Shown here piece after piece: positions 1 to 7,560 of a DNA stretch of 46,888 nucleotides (the first letter of the stretch is position 1; the number at the start of each line of letters is the position of its first letter). The position numbers were made by a program, and so were the translations under genes. Below the pieces are notes generated by a model. It was not told the origin of the DNA, did no database searches, and saw only the letters and a list, made by a program, of their open reading frames with translations. Source of the stretch: Acidobacteriota bacterium (GTDB lineage Bacteria > Acidobacteriota > Thermoanaerobaculia > Thermoanaerobaculales > Thermoanaerobaculaceae); contig SCRJ01000058.1 of assembly GCA_004298115.1 (NCBI GenBank), positions 1 to 46,888 on the forward strand. Reading direction: 5' to 3'.

Positions 1-240
1 TTCTTGCCCTCCGCAGCGAACGACCGCGCGCCCGGCGGTCGCGCCCCACATTCACGAGGTGCGGTCTTGTCCGTGTGGGGCGCGCGCGCCGCGCGCGCTT
101 CTTCTTGCCTTCCGCAGCGAACGACAGCGCGCCCGGCGGTCGCGCCCCACATCGAGACGAGGACGTGTCTTGCCCTCCGCAGCGAACGACGGCGCGCCCG
201 GCGGTCGCGCCCCACATTTGAGGCGCGCGCGGACCCCGCG
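1..240. repeat. GC-rich dispersed repeat cluster
   Basis: Three partial copies share a core (ccgcagcgaacga followed by a gcgcccggcggtcgc block and a ccccacat tail) starting near 11, 112 and 177. The second copy is preceded by a gtgtgggg module and an alternating CG palindrome (cgcgcgcgccgcgcgcgc). Spacing is irregular (about 101 and 65 bp) because that module is missing from the third copy. All frames are open only because the repeat lacks stops; no gene is supported. Related copies lie at 42098-42135, 43990-44050 and 44215-44385. Confidence 0.75.
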
Positions 241-241
241 C

Positions 242-1087
242 CTACTCCCACTCGACGTTGAAAAGGTGCAGCTCCGGGGTGAGGAGCGAGACGAGCGCGC
301 TGCGAATCATGCGCGCGCCGGGCGCCAGCCGATGCCGCCGCGACAGGTGCGTCAGGACGAGGTGGCGGTTGCGCAGCCCCGGCGCCCGCTCCACCAGGTC
401 GTCGAGGTGCATGTGGCCGAACTTGCGGGCGCGCTCGAGCTCCGACGGCCGCAGGAACGTGCACTCGACCACCAGCACCTCGACGTCGGCGAGCCACGGC
501 TCGGCCGCGAAGACCTCCGGCCCGGTGTCGGCGAGGTAGGCGATGAGCGGGGTGCGGACGTCCTCGGTGATCGTCTCACCCCCGGCCTGCCGCCGCCGCA
601 GCTCCGCCGGCTCGAGTCCGGCGAGGCCCGGCCGCAGCCGGCGCCGCACCCACTCGACGCAGCACCCGAGCGTCTCGACCCAGTGCGACGTCGCGAAGAA
701 TCGCAGCTCGAACCCCCGGCGCAGCGGGCGGACCTCGCCGGGCGTGACCGGGATGACCTCCACGTCGTAGGGCTTGCCGCCTTCGAGCCGGGCGCAGGTG
801 GCGAGCAGCTCGGCGACGCCGGAGGCGATCGCCGGCGGCACGTACACGCGGCCGCCGGGGATCCCGTTGAGCTGGCGCTGGCTCGCCCAGGCGGGCAAGC
901 CGAGGACGTGGTCCATGTGCCCGTGCGAGATCACCACGTCGCCGAGCGGCACCAGCGCCCGCGCCGGCCGCCCGGCGTCGAGGGCGAGCCGCAGTTGCGG
1001 CAGCAGCACGAGCGACGCCTCGCCGGCGCGGGACCCGCCCGCCAGGCGGAGCTCGCCCCACGAGGTGGCCAGGCGCAGTTGTTTCAC
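242..1087 (-). CDS. MBL-fold metallo-hydrolase, RNase Z-like
   Basis: A 281-residue metallo-beta-lactamase-fold protein. The zinc-binding signature SHGHMDH is at residues 54-60. Further probable ligands are His135 (TSHW), Asp187 (LADTGP), the GHMH segment at 224-227 and His247 (VLTHLS). This order matches the RNase Z/ElaC branch, which processes tRNA 3' ends, but many relatives act on other phosphodiesters, so the substrate is uncertain. No signal peptide is visible, so it is probably cytoplasmic. It is divergently oriented from the ECF sigma gene with only 67 bp between the two starts, so their promoters must overlap. Confidence 0.85.
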   Translation of the reverse strand: MKQLRLATSWGELRLAGGSRAGEASLVLLPQLRLALDAGRPARALVPLGDVVISHGHMDHVLGLPAWASQRQLNGIPGGRVYVPPAIASGVAELLATCARLEGGKPYDVEVIPVTPGEVRPLRRGFELRFFATSHWVETLGCCVEWVRRRLRPGLAGLEPAELRRRQAGGETITEDVRTPLIAYLADTGPEVFAAEPWLADVEVLVVECTFLRPSELERARKFGHMHLDDLVERAPGLRNRHLVLTHLSRRHRLAPGARMIRSALVSLLTPELHLFNVEWE

Positions 1088-1154
1088 TCCGAGGAGAGTG
1101 CCTGCCCGGTTGCGGTATTGTCAACTCGAGGCGGCCGCGCTCGTCATCCGCATC

Positions 1155-1757
1155 ATGGCGAGCGTCGCACGACGGGAGACGCCCTTGGGGCACGACGACG
1201 AGCGGGAGCTGGTGGAGCTGGCGCGCGGCGGCGACCGCGACGCCGCCGGCGAGCTGCTCGAGCGCCACGAGCTGCTCCTGTTCCGCACCTGCCGGCGGCT
1301 GCTCCCCCGGGGTGAGGACCTCGAAGGCGCGGTGCAGGAGACGATGCTCCGCGCCCTGCGCAACCTGGGCGGCTTCTCCGGCGAGGGGAGCTTCGGCGGC
1401 TGGCTCGCCGCGATCGCGGTCAACCTCTGCCGCGACAAGCTGCGCCGGCGCCGCCTCGTCCCGTTCCTCGCCCTGGAGACCCCGGACGAGGACGACCCCG
1501 ACCCGCTCGCGGTCGTACCGTCGTCCGAGCCGGGCCCGGACCGGGTCGCGATGGGCCGCGAGGCCGTGGCGGCGATGCGCCGCGAGGTGGAGCGGCTGCC
1601 GCGCCGGCAGCGCGAGGTGTTCGCCCTGCGGTTCTTCGCCGGGCTGGACCTGGAAGGGATCGCCGGCGCCCTGTCGGTCGACGTCGGCACCGTGAAGACC
1701 CACCTGCACCGCGCGGTGCATCGGGTGCGCGCCGCGGTCGAGGAGGCAAAACCATGA
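1155..1757 (+). CDS. ECF-family RNA polymerase sigma factor
   Basis: A 200-residue sigma-70 family protein. Region 2 spans about residues 22-98 and contains the DLEGAVQETMLRALRNL helix used for core binding and -10 recognition. Region 4 spans about 140-195, with the helix-turn-helix LDLEGIAGALSVDVGTVKTHLHRA, and there is no region 3, as in ECF factors. ATG 1155 was chosen because the open frame upstream is antisense to the hydrolase and carries no domain. The stop overlaps the next start (ATGA), so it is translationally coupled to its anti-sigma factor. Confidence 0.92.
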   Translation: MASVARRETPLGHDDERELVELARGGDRDAAGELLERHELLLFRTCRRLLPRGEDLEGAVQETMLRALRNLGGFSGEGSFGGWLAAIAVNLCRDKLRRRRLVPFLALETPDEDDPDPLAVVPSSEPGPDRVAMGREAVAAMRREVERLPRRQREVFALRFFAGLDLEGIAGALSVDVGTVKTHLHRAVHRVRAAVEEAKP

Positions 1758-2197
1758 CGATCAGGCATCTGCGCGACGAGGAGCTGGACCTCGCGCTGGC
1801 CGGCGAGACGCTGCCGGTGGAGACCGCCGAGCACCTGGCCGCGTGCGTGGCGTGCCGCCGCCGGCGCGACGCGTTCCTGGCGGCGGTGGACGGGGCGATG
1901 GGGGCGGATCCCGACGAGGCGGCGCGGCGCCGGGTGCGCGAGGGCGCGCTCGCGGCGTGGGGCGGCACCGGCCGCCGGCGCCACTGGGTGCGCTGGGTGG
2001 CGGCGGCCGCGGCGGTGGTCGTGCTCGGTTTGCTGCCGTTGCTGCGCAGCCGCCCGGTCGCGCCGCGGTTGAACCCCGACGCGGTCCTCGTCGAGGTGGA
2101 CGCCGTCCTGGCGCAGGACCCGCTGTCGGCGCTGGCCTCCGAAGACGTCATCAACACCGTCGCCCCGGCGTCGGTGGAAGCTGGGGAAGGGAGCTGA
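1754..2197 (+). CDS. zinc-finger anti-sigma factor, membrane-anchored
   Basis: A 147-residue protein. The N-terminal ZAS-type zinc motif reads His27-x3-Cys31-x2-Cys34 (HLAACVAC), typical of anti-sigma factors that hold an ECF sigma at the membrane. One membrane helix spans about residues 80-97, followed by a short outer segment rich in acidic and hydrophobic residues. It overlaps the sigma gene by four bases. The two exported LTxxQ proteins downstream are plausible signal inputs to the periplasmic tail, as CnrX is for CnrY; that pairing is inferred from gene order. Confidence 0.9.
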   Translation: MTIRHLRDEELDLALAGETLPVETAEHLAACVACRRRRDAFLAAVDGAMGADPDEAARRRVREGALAAWGGTGRRRHWVRWVAAAAAVVVLGLLPLLRSRPVAPRLNPDAVLVEVDAVLAQDPLSALASEDVINTVAPASVEAGEGS

Positions 2198-2199
2198 TC

Positions 2200-2685
2200 A
2201 TGCACGGTCGTGGAATGAGTTGGGTTGTGGCGGTGGGGCTCGTGTTCGCGGCCGGCGCGGCCGCCGCGCAGACGTTCGCCGTGCCGCCGGGCCGGTGGTG
2301 GGAGCGGCCGGCGGTGGCGGGGCGGCTGGGCCTGTCCCCGGATCAGGTCAAGGGGCTCGATGCGGCGACGTACGCGTTCGCGCGGCGCATGGTCGACCTC
2401 AAGGCCACCGTCGAGAAGGCCGCGATCGACCTGCGCGCCGCCGCCGACGTCGAGCCGTTCGCGCCGGACAAGGTGCGCGACGCGTTCGCGGTGCTGCAGC
2501 AGGCGCGCAGCCGGCTCGAGACCGAGCGCTTCGACATGCTGATCAAGGTCAGGGAGCTGCTCACCCCGGACCAGTGGAGCAAGCTGCAGGAGCTGGCGCG
2601 CGCCCGCCGCGCCGAGAAGGGCGACGGCGCCCAGCCCGGGCCCGGCGCCGGCCAACGCGCCAACCCGCCGCGCCGCTGGCGCTGA
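2200..2685 (+). CDS. Spy/CpxP/ZraP-like periplasmic protein (first copy)
   Basis: A 161-residue exported protein with a signal peptide ending near AAAQ at residue 24. Two LSPDQ/LTPDQ motifs (residues 45-49 and 121-125) flank a long charged helical stretch, the layout of the Spy/CpxP/ZraP/CnrX all-helical family of periplasmic chaperones and metal sensors. The Arg/Pro/Gly-rich tail (140-161) is not conserved in that family. The ATG lies two bases after the anti-sigma stop, so it is in the same operon. No His-rich metal site is apparent, so a chaperone-like or envelope-stress role is as likely as metal sensing. Confidence 0.8.
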   Translation: MHGRGMSWVVAVGLVFAAGAAAAQTFAVPPGRWWERPAVAGRLGLSPDQVKGLDAATYAFARRMVDLKATVEKAAIDLRAAADVEPFAPDKVRDAFAVLQQARSRLETERFDMLIKVRELLTPDQWSKLQELARARRAEKGDGAQPGPGAGQRANPPRRWR

Positions 2686-2725
2686 CCGACCCGTACCGGG
2701 TCAAACAAACGAAAGGGAGGACGTC

Positions 2726-3187
2726 ATGAGGAAAGCCTTGCTCGCTCTCGTGGTGCTAGCGCTGGCGGTGCCGGCGCTCGCGGATGACGGCCCGCTCGCG
2801 CAGCGCGCGAAGGGCGAGGTCGTCGGGTTCCTGGCGCTCACGCCGGACCAGGTCGCGCAGTGGGACGCCCTGCTCGCGGTGCGCCAGCAGACCGTCCCGC
2901 CGCTGCGCACCCAGCTGCAGGGGATCGAGGAGCAGCTCAAGACGCTGCTCGGCGAGTCCAACCCGGACCCGGCCGCCGTCGGGACCCTGGTGCTCCAGGC
3001 CAAGGGGGTGCGCGACCAGATCCGGGCCGCGGAGAGCGCCTACGTCGACGGTTTCACCGCCATGCTCGCAGCCGACCAGCAGGCGAAGTTCGCCTTCCTG
3101 CACCGCGCCGAGAAGGCGGCGCCGCTGATCCCGGCGTTCCGTCTCTTCGCGCTGCTGCCGCCGCTGCCGCACCCCTGGCTCCCGTAG
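2726..3187 (+). CDS. Spy/CpxP-like periplasmic protein (second copy)
   Basis: A 153-residue exported protein. The signal peptide is residues 1-19 (cleavage after ALA). LTPDQ is at 38-42 and a second LxxDQ (LAADQQAKF) at 114-122, with amphipathic helices between. It is the same fold class as the gene just upstream but of low visible identity. A strong ribosome binding site (gaaagggagg) precedes ATG 2726. The hydrophobic, proline-rich C-terminus is unusual. A GC-rich terminator follows at 3217, closing the sigma/anti-sigma/sensor operon. Confidence 0.78.
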   Translation: MRKALLALVVLALAVPALADDGPLAQRAKGEVVGFLALTPDQVAQWDALLAVRQQTVPPLRTQLQGIEEQLKTLLGESNPDPAAVGTLVLQAKGVRDQIRAAESAYVDGFTAMLAADQQAKFAFLHRAEKAAPLIPAFRLFALLPPLPHPWLP

Positions 3188-3216
3188 CCCCCGCGTTCGA
3201 GTCCGTCTGGATGTCG

Positions 3217-3245
3217 CGGCCGCCCGCCGGGCGGCCGTTCTTTTC
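3217..3245 (+). terminator. intrinsic terminator of the sigma-factor operon
   Basis: A perfect 9-bp GC stem (cggccgccc / gggcggccg, three-base loop) is followed by ttcttttc. It lies 30 bp after the stop of the second Spy-like gene. Confidence 0.75.
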
Positions 3246-4075
3246 GTGTACCTATGGGGCGGGCCGCCGCGCGCGTTCTCTCGTGCCCTCCGACAAGCGA
3301 CCACCGGGCTCCGGCCAGCCGCCCCCCGCGTCGTCACGGTTTCTGTAGCGGCCGATGCTCGCATCGGCCGACGAGTTGCGCGTCCTGTCCGTGTGGGACG
3401 CGCGCGCCGCGCGCGTTTCTTCGTGCCCTCCGGAAAGCGACGGCCGGGTTCCGGCCAGCCGCCCCCGCATCGACGAGGTCTCTGTAGCGGCCGATGCTCG
3501 CATCGGCCGACGGGTTGCCTGTCTTGTCCGTGTGGGACGCGCGCGCCGCGCGCGTTTCCTCTTGCCCTCCGACAAGCGACCACCAGGCTCCGGCCAGCCG
3601 CCCCCCGTATCGACGAGGTCCCTGTAGCGGCCGATGCTCGCATCGGCCGACGGGTTGCGTGTCCTGTCCGTGTGGGACGCGCGCGCCGCGCGCGTTTCCT
3701 CTTGCCCTCCGCAGAGCGACCGCCGGGCTCCGGCCAGCCGCCCCCCGCATCGTCACGGTCCCAGCATCGGCCGGCGCCCCCATCGGCCGACGAGTTGCCT
3801 GTCCTGTCCGTGTGGGACGCGCGCGCCGCGCGCGTTTCCTCTTGCCCTCCGACAAGCGACCACCAGGCTCCGGCCAGCCGCCCCCGCATCGCCCCGGTTT
3901 CTGTAGCGGCCGATGCTCGCATCGGCCGACGGGTTGCGTGTCCTGTCCGTGTGGGACGCGCGCACCGCGCGCGTTTCCTCTTGCCCTCCGACAAGCGACC
4001 ACCGGGCTCCGGCCAGCCGCCCCCCGCGTCGCCACGGTTTCTGTAGCGGCCGATGCTCGCATCGGCCGGCGGCCT
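3246..4075. repeat. six-unit tandem array of ~140-bp palindromic repeats
   Basis: The phrase gtagcggccgatgctcgc recurs at 3345, 3484, 3624, 3903 and 4043, and a diverged copy aligns near 3764, giving a period of 139-140 bp. Each unit has palindrome A (arms cggccgatgc and gcatcggccg around TC), then gtgtgggacg, then palindrome B (alternating CG), then a constant block (ccctccgacaagcgaccacc...ggccagccgcccc). The first unit starts inside the block at 3246. Long open frames on both strands here are a by-product of the repeat and are not genes. Confidence 0.85.
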
Positions 4076-4266
4076 GACGGAAGGGCCGGCCCTCGCACGG
4101 TTGGCGCGGTGGGTGCGCCGATTGAAACGGCTGCGTTTGCCCCGCAGACCCCGGCGCCCAACAGCCGCCGGCAGCGCACCTCCGAATGCGTATCCAATTC
4201 AGCGGTCACGTGTTCCAGCGATCGGGCCGGAGCCAGGCCTGTCCGTAACGCGACTGAGACGAGGAC

Positions 4267-4295
4267 TTGAAATATCCGGACGAGCTGTGGCATTC
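4267..4295 (+). promoter_or_regulatory. possible promoter of the first secreted paralog
   Basis: TTGAAA at 4267 and CATTCT about 18 bp downstream form a moderate sigma-70-like pair, giving a ~170-nt leader before the gene. A short hairpin (ggggct / agcccc, 4417-4434) lies just before the ribosome binding site. The match is weak. Confidence 0.3.
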
Positions 4296-4469
4296 TCCAA
4301 TTCGATGTAACGCAGTCGCAGTTGCAGAATGAGTGATCGAAAACCCAAACGGACGGACGCCGGGCCAGGGGGTCGGGTTCGGCGGGTTTGACAGAGGCGG
4401 CGTGTCAGGACGGTCAGGGGCTCGAGGAAGCCCCCAACAAAAGCAGTGCAGAGGAAAGGAGAAGGCGAG

Positions 4470-5231
4470 ATGGTCAAGCAGAGGAGAAGTTCCACGTTGT
4501 TTGCGCTCGGTATTGCGGTTCTGGTGGCCGTGGCTGTGGCGGCGCCGGCGGGGGCTCAGATCCACCAGTTTGGAAAGACTCTGGTCGGCGCGCAAGGGAG
4601 CATGAGCGCGACGACCCAGGGAGGCAGCGGTAGCCCGAACGGTGACAAGAACTCCACGCACGGAACGTGCTCTTGCGCCGAATGTATCTACCTCGACACG
4701 TACGACCCAACCAACCCTCAGTCAGGCGACCTGATCGCCAGCACCACTACGACCCTGCAAAAGGGCGTGCCCTATCTGATCACTATCAAGGGAACCTACT
4801 CGGTTTGGGCAGTGAGTTGGTGGGTCGGTAACGGCCAGGGTGCGTCGGAGGCAGCGCCCCAGTACCCGTCGCCGGGGACAACCAATGGCCGCGTGGCAGC
4901 CGATTGGGAGTACCTCTTTGCTTGGTACACGCCAACAACTCCTGCCATAAGCCCCCTTCCGGTCCACCTGCCCTACCAGGGCATCAGTCTTGACGGCGGG
5001 ATTACCTACAATGATTATGTGCCGCTGGGCGGTCAGTTCTATTCCCCGACCCACATGTACCAGTATCTCGTTGAAGGTCAGGGGAGCACGGCGTCCTTCA
5101 AGAAGAACGACTTCCCCACCAGTGACAACTACGGTCGATTCAGGATCTGCGTCCAAAAGCTCGTTCCGTGCGGCTCAATCAAGGACGACAACGGCGGTGG
5201 CGACGACGGAGACCCAGGCGGTCACAGCTAG
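4470..5231 (+). CDS. secreted Cys-containing protein of unknown function, paralog 1
   Basis: A 253-residue exported protein with a signal peptide of residues 1-29 (cleavage AGA|Q). I do not recognise the family. Clear paralogy to 6775-7491: shared QGSMSA (42-47), a Cys cluster CxCxxC (67-72), YLITIKGTYSVWA (102-114), YQGISLDGG (169-177), FKKND (210-214) and RICVQKLxPCG (226-235). Five cysteines (67, 69, 72, 227, 234) are kept in both. The N-terminal trio could bind a metal or form disulfides with the C-terminal pair. The acidic Gly/Asp tail (238-253) is specific to this copy. ATG 4470 is preceded by aaaggagaagg and follows a typical pattern; a strong terminator follows. It may be a structural or adhesive surface protein, but nothing proves this. 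Confidence 0.85.
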   Translation: MVKQRRSSTLFALGIAVLVAVAVAAPAGAQIHQFGKTLVGAQGSMSATTQGGSGSPNGDKNSTHGTCSCAECIYLDTYDPTNPQSGDLIASTTTTLQKGVPYLITIKGTYSVWAVSWWVGNGQGASEAAPQYPSPGTTNGRVAADWEYLFAWYTPTTPAISPLPVHLPYQGISLDGGITYNDYVPLGGQFYSPTHMYQYLVEGQGSTASFKKNDFPTSDNYGRFRICVQKLVPCGSIKDDNGGGDDGDPGGHS

Positions 5232-5289
5232 ACTGGTACGTACCTTTTCTTCGCGGTGACACTGAGAACGCGAACAGCGGAGATGGAAG

Positions 5290-5324
5290 CGGGGGAGGCT
5301 CCGGCCTCTCCCGTTTTCCTTTTT
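5290..5324 (+). terminator. intrinsic terminator of secreted paralog 1
   Basis: A 10-bp stem (cgggggaggc / gcctctcccg, one G-T pair) with a TCCG tetraloop, then ttttccttttt. It is 58 bp after the stop. Confidence 0.85.
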
Positions 5325-5847
5325 GCCTTGAGCCGTCAGCGCGAGCACCTCGATGAGCGCAAACGGCGGTAGGGGTGCTTTCGGCGTGACATGGCGTGGC
5401 GCCCGCAAGAGCGTCGGTGCGCGGCTTGTCGCGACCCCGGTTCCGCCCCATCTGTCCGTAGCGCCCCCCCGACCCGCGGCGGCGCCTCCTTCAGCCGCCG
5501 CGCCCCATCGGCCACCGGTTCGCTCTCGACCAACCTCGCTAGCTCTCTCCCGCTCATCGCCACCACGTCCCCCCTGCGCCTCCTTACAGGCGCTAACCCT
5601 CAGGGGACATTTCTATCGAGTCCACCAGGGGACACTATCAAAGAGTTTCGACACGCGTGGAATGGGAAGCTTGACATGTCGTGCCAACCCTTGGACACTG
5701 ACGCGAAGTGGCGGGAGGGTCAACGCCGATGTCTTGTGCAATGAGTCTCGGCGAGTCGCAGCGGGTGCGCGGCTCTTGGCGCGACGGTACGTGACGCCCC
5801 CGCCCTCCCCCCCCGTGGCGCCATCAAGGCGAGGCCCCCCCCCCGCG
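5325..5847. other. gene-poor stretch before the regulator
   Basis: About 520 bp with no convincing gene. It holds poly-C runs (near 5805-5845) and weak open frames of low-complexity Pro/Arg composition. The regulator's promoter is presumably here, but I cannot place it. Confidence 0.4.
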
Positions 5848-6492
5848 GTGATCAGCATCGCCGTTGCCGTGCAGCCGGCCCTCTGGGCCGAGTTGCTCGG
5901 CATCATCTTGGAACACGAGCCCGGCATGAAGGTCCTCGGCAACGCAGCCAGCGAGGACGAGATCCTCGCCCTCACCGCAAAAGACCCCAACTCCGTGGTC
6001 CTCTTCGACTTCGAGGCGCTTGGCCCGAACGGTGCCGGGGTCATTGCGAGGATACATCGGGCCGCACCCCGTGCGCGCGTGTTGGTCCTGGCGAGGCGCT
6101 CCGGTGAGGAGACCGTCGCGGCGGTGCTCCGGGCAGGGGCGGCCGGACTGGTCGGCAAGCACATGGCCTACAAGACGGTCCTCGATGCGATCCGTGCCGT
6201 GGCGGTCGGCGAGGTGTGGGCCAACCGTTGGACGACGGCCCAAGTGATCTCACAGCTCATCGCAACGGGCCGGCCCGAACCGGACGACGTCTCGTTCACT
6301 CTCACCCGCCGCGAGTGGGAGGTCGTGAGTGCCGTCGGTCGCGGGCTGCGCAGCCGCGAGATTGCGCTCGAGCTCGGGATCAGCCCGAAGACCGTCAAGT
6401 CTCACCTCAGCAACATCTTCGGCAAGACCCAATTGAAGGGCCGTTTCGCGCTCGCGTTGTGGGCTCAGGGTAACCTCCCACAAAAGGCCTAG
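5848..6492 (+). CDS. NarL/FixJ-type regulator with atypical receiver
   Basis: A 214-residue two-domain protein. A receiver-like domain covers residues 1-120, with Asp54 (VVLFDFEALGPNG) and Lys104 (AAGLVGK) in the phospho-acceptor and conserved Lys positions. The acidic pair that normally ends beta-1 and binds Mg2+ is replaced by Val-Gln (ISIAVAVQPA), and the usual Thr/Ser before the switch is Ala. A LuxR-type HTH covers 151-208 (LTRREWEVV, ISPKTVKSHLSNIFGK). GTG 5848 was chosen because upstream sequence in frame has no domain; no good ribosome site is visible, so the start is uncertain. There is no kinase nearby. Its position between the two secreted paralogs suggests it controls them; that is inference. 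Confidence 0.8.
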   Translation: MISIAVAVQPALWAELLGIILEHEPGMKVLGNAASEDEILALTAKDPNSVVLFDFEALGPNGAGVIARIHRAAPRARVLVLARRSGEETVAAVLRAGAAGLVGKHMAYKTVLDAIRAVAVGEVWANRWTTAQVISQLIATGRPEPDDVSFTLTRREWEVVSAVGRGLRSREIALELGISPKTVKSHLSNIFGKTQLKGRFALALWAQGNLPQKA

Positions 6493-6529
6493 GCCCATCA
6501 GGGCACGGCGCAGCCCTCCCGTCTACCGA

Positions 6530-6558
6530 TTGGCACGCCATTCTGCGAACGTTACTTT
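6530..6558 (+). promoter_or_regulatory. putative promoter of the paralog 2 leader
   Basis: TTGGCA at 6530 is separated by 17 bp from TACTTT at 6553. The -35 matches five of six consensus positions, the -10 only three. It would start RNA near 6565, just ahead of the structured leader. Confidence 0.4.
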
Positions 6559-6606
6559 ATTGCCATGTTGGGTGATGTGTCTCGTATTGGACGGATTTTT
6601 AGTCGC

Positions 6607-6671
6607 TTGGCTTGGCCGGGAGCCAATAGTGAAACCGGCCACCACCTGAGAAGGTGCACGCCGGTTTTTTT
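6607..6671 (+). promoter_or_regulatory. candidate pseudoknot/terminator attenuator in the leader of paralog 2
   Basis: Hairpin ttggct (6607-6612) / agccaa (6621-6626) carries the loop tggccggg. Seven loop bases (6613-6619) are perfectly complementary to ccggcca at 6635-6641, giving an H-type pseudoknot. The same downstream bases form the 5' arm of an intrinsic terminator: aaccggc with gccggtt, an inner cacct/aggtg stem with a GAGA loop, then seven Ts (6632-6671). The two folds exclude each other, as in a transcription attenuator or riboswitch. The coding start is 104 nt downstream. No known riboswitch consensus was recognised. Confidence 0.5.
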
Positions 6672-6774
6672 GTCGATGGAGGCGGCAACGACGGGCACTG
6701 AAGCAACACGCGTCCTGGAGACGGGGGATCGGAAACCAGAGGGAGTGAAGCTAGAGGAAGCGTGGAGGAAGCCA

Positions 6775-7491
6775 ATGAAGAACCAGTGGAAAGTGCCTGT
6801 GAACGTCGGCGCAGTGGTGTTGGTCACCCTGGTCGGGGCGGTTGCGGCCAGCGCCCAGATCAATGACTTCGAGAAGCGGCTCACCGCATCGCAAGGGAGC
6901 ATGAGCGCTGTGGGCCAGAGAGTCGCCGGGACCCAGTGTACCTCGCTTTGCAGTGAGTGTTTCTGGCTTGACACATTCGCTTCCCCAGACCCGGCTGGTG
7001 GAAACCTGATCGCCCACTCGGCGGCGAGGTTGGACAACGGCGCTCTCTACCTCATCACCATCAAAGGAACATACTCCGTTTGGGCGGCGAGTTGGTATGT
7101 CAGTCCTGGCCAGGGCTTCCCGGAGAATGCACCAATGTTCCCAACGCTGGGAGTGGTCAACGGGCATGCGTACGCCGACTGGGAGTGGATATTTGGCTGG
7201 TTCACGCCACCCAACCCTAGCGACCCGAGCACGACCATCCCCTTGCCAGCTCCCCTTCCGTTCCAAGGCATCAGCGTCGACGGGGGCTCCACCTACACCC
7301 AGCCAGACCCCATAGGGGGAGACGGCTACAATCCGGCCCACGTTTACCGGTATCTCGTGGTGGGACAGGGTCTCCAAGCGTTCTTCAAGAAGAATGACGT
7401 CCCGACGTACGACAACCAGGGGAAGTTCCGGATCTGCGTGCAGAAGTTGACCCCGTGCGGTGACCTCACCGGCATGGCAGTAAGTCAGTGA
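6775..7491 (+). CDS. secreted Cys-containing protein of unknown function, paralog 2
   Basis: A 238-residue exported protein with a signal peptide of about residues 1-27 (ASA|Q). It is a paralog of 4470-5231, sharing the QGSMSA segment (40-45), a Cys trio (55, 59, 62; here CxxxCxxC), YLITIKGTYSVWA (92-104), FQGISVDGG (163-171), FKKNDVPT (204-211) and RICVQKLTPCG (219-229). It lacks the acidic C-terminal tail of paralog 1. ATG 6775 has a good ribosome site (tggagg). It has its own promoter candidate, attenuator-like leader and terminator, so it is expressed as a single-gene unit. Family and function are unrecognised; the Trp- and Tyr-rich middle (101-145) would suit a carbohydrate- or surface-binding beta domain. 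Confidence 0.85.
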   Translation: MKNQWKVPVNVGAVVLVTLVGAVAASAQINDFEKRLTASQGSMSAVGQRVAGTQCTSLCSECFWLDTFASPDPAGGNLIAHSAARLDNGALYLITIKGTYSVWAASWYVSPGQGFPENAPMFPTLGVVNGHAYADWEWIFGWFTPPNPSDPSTTIPLPAPLPFQGISVDGGSTYTQPDPIGGDGYNPAHVYRYLVVGQGLQAFFKKNDVPTYDNQGKFRICVQKLTPCGDLTGMAVSQ

Positions 7492-7560
7492 CCAAGTTGG
7501 GGTAATGATTTCTGCCGGTTGCCTGAGATTCACGAGGTTGGCATTTGGAGTTGTGCAACT

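Noticed and set aside
3246-4046. Overlapping long open frames on both strands within the repeat array, 266 to 412 residues
   Set aside because: They follow the 140-bp repeat, have repetitive Arg/Pro/Ala composition and no ribosome sites or domains.
3246-4075. Possible CRISPR array
   Set aside because: The period is about 140 bp, nearly the whole unit is conserved, and there are no unique spacers or cas genes.
4300-4440. A matching pseudoknot/terminator leader upstream of secreted paralog 1
   Set aside because: Only a simple hairpin without a T-tract was found (4417-4434); the pseudoknot pattern of paralog 2 is not repeated.
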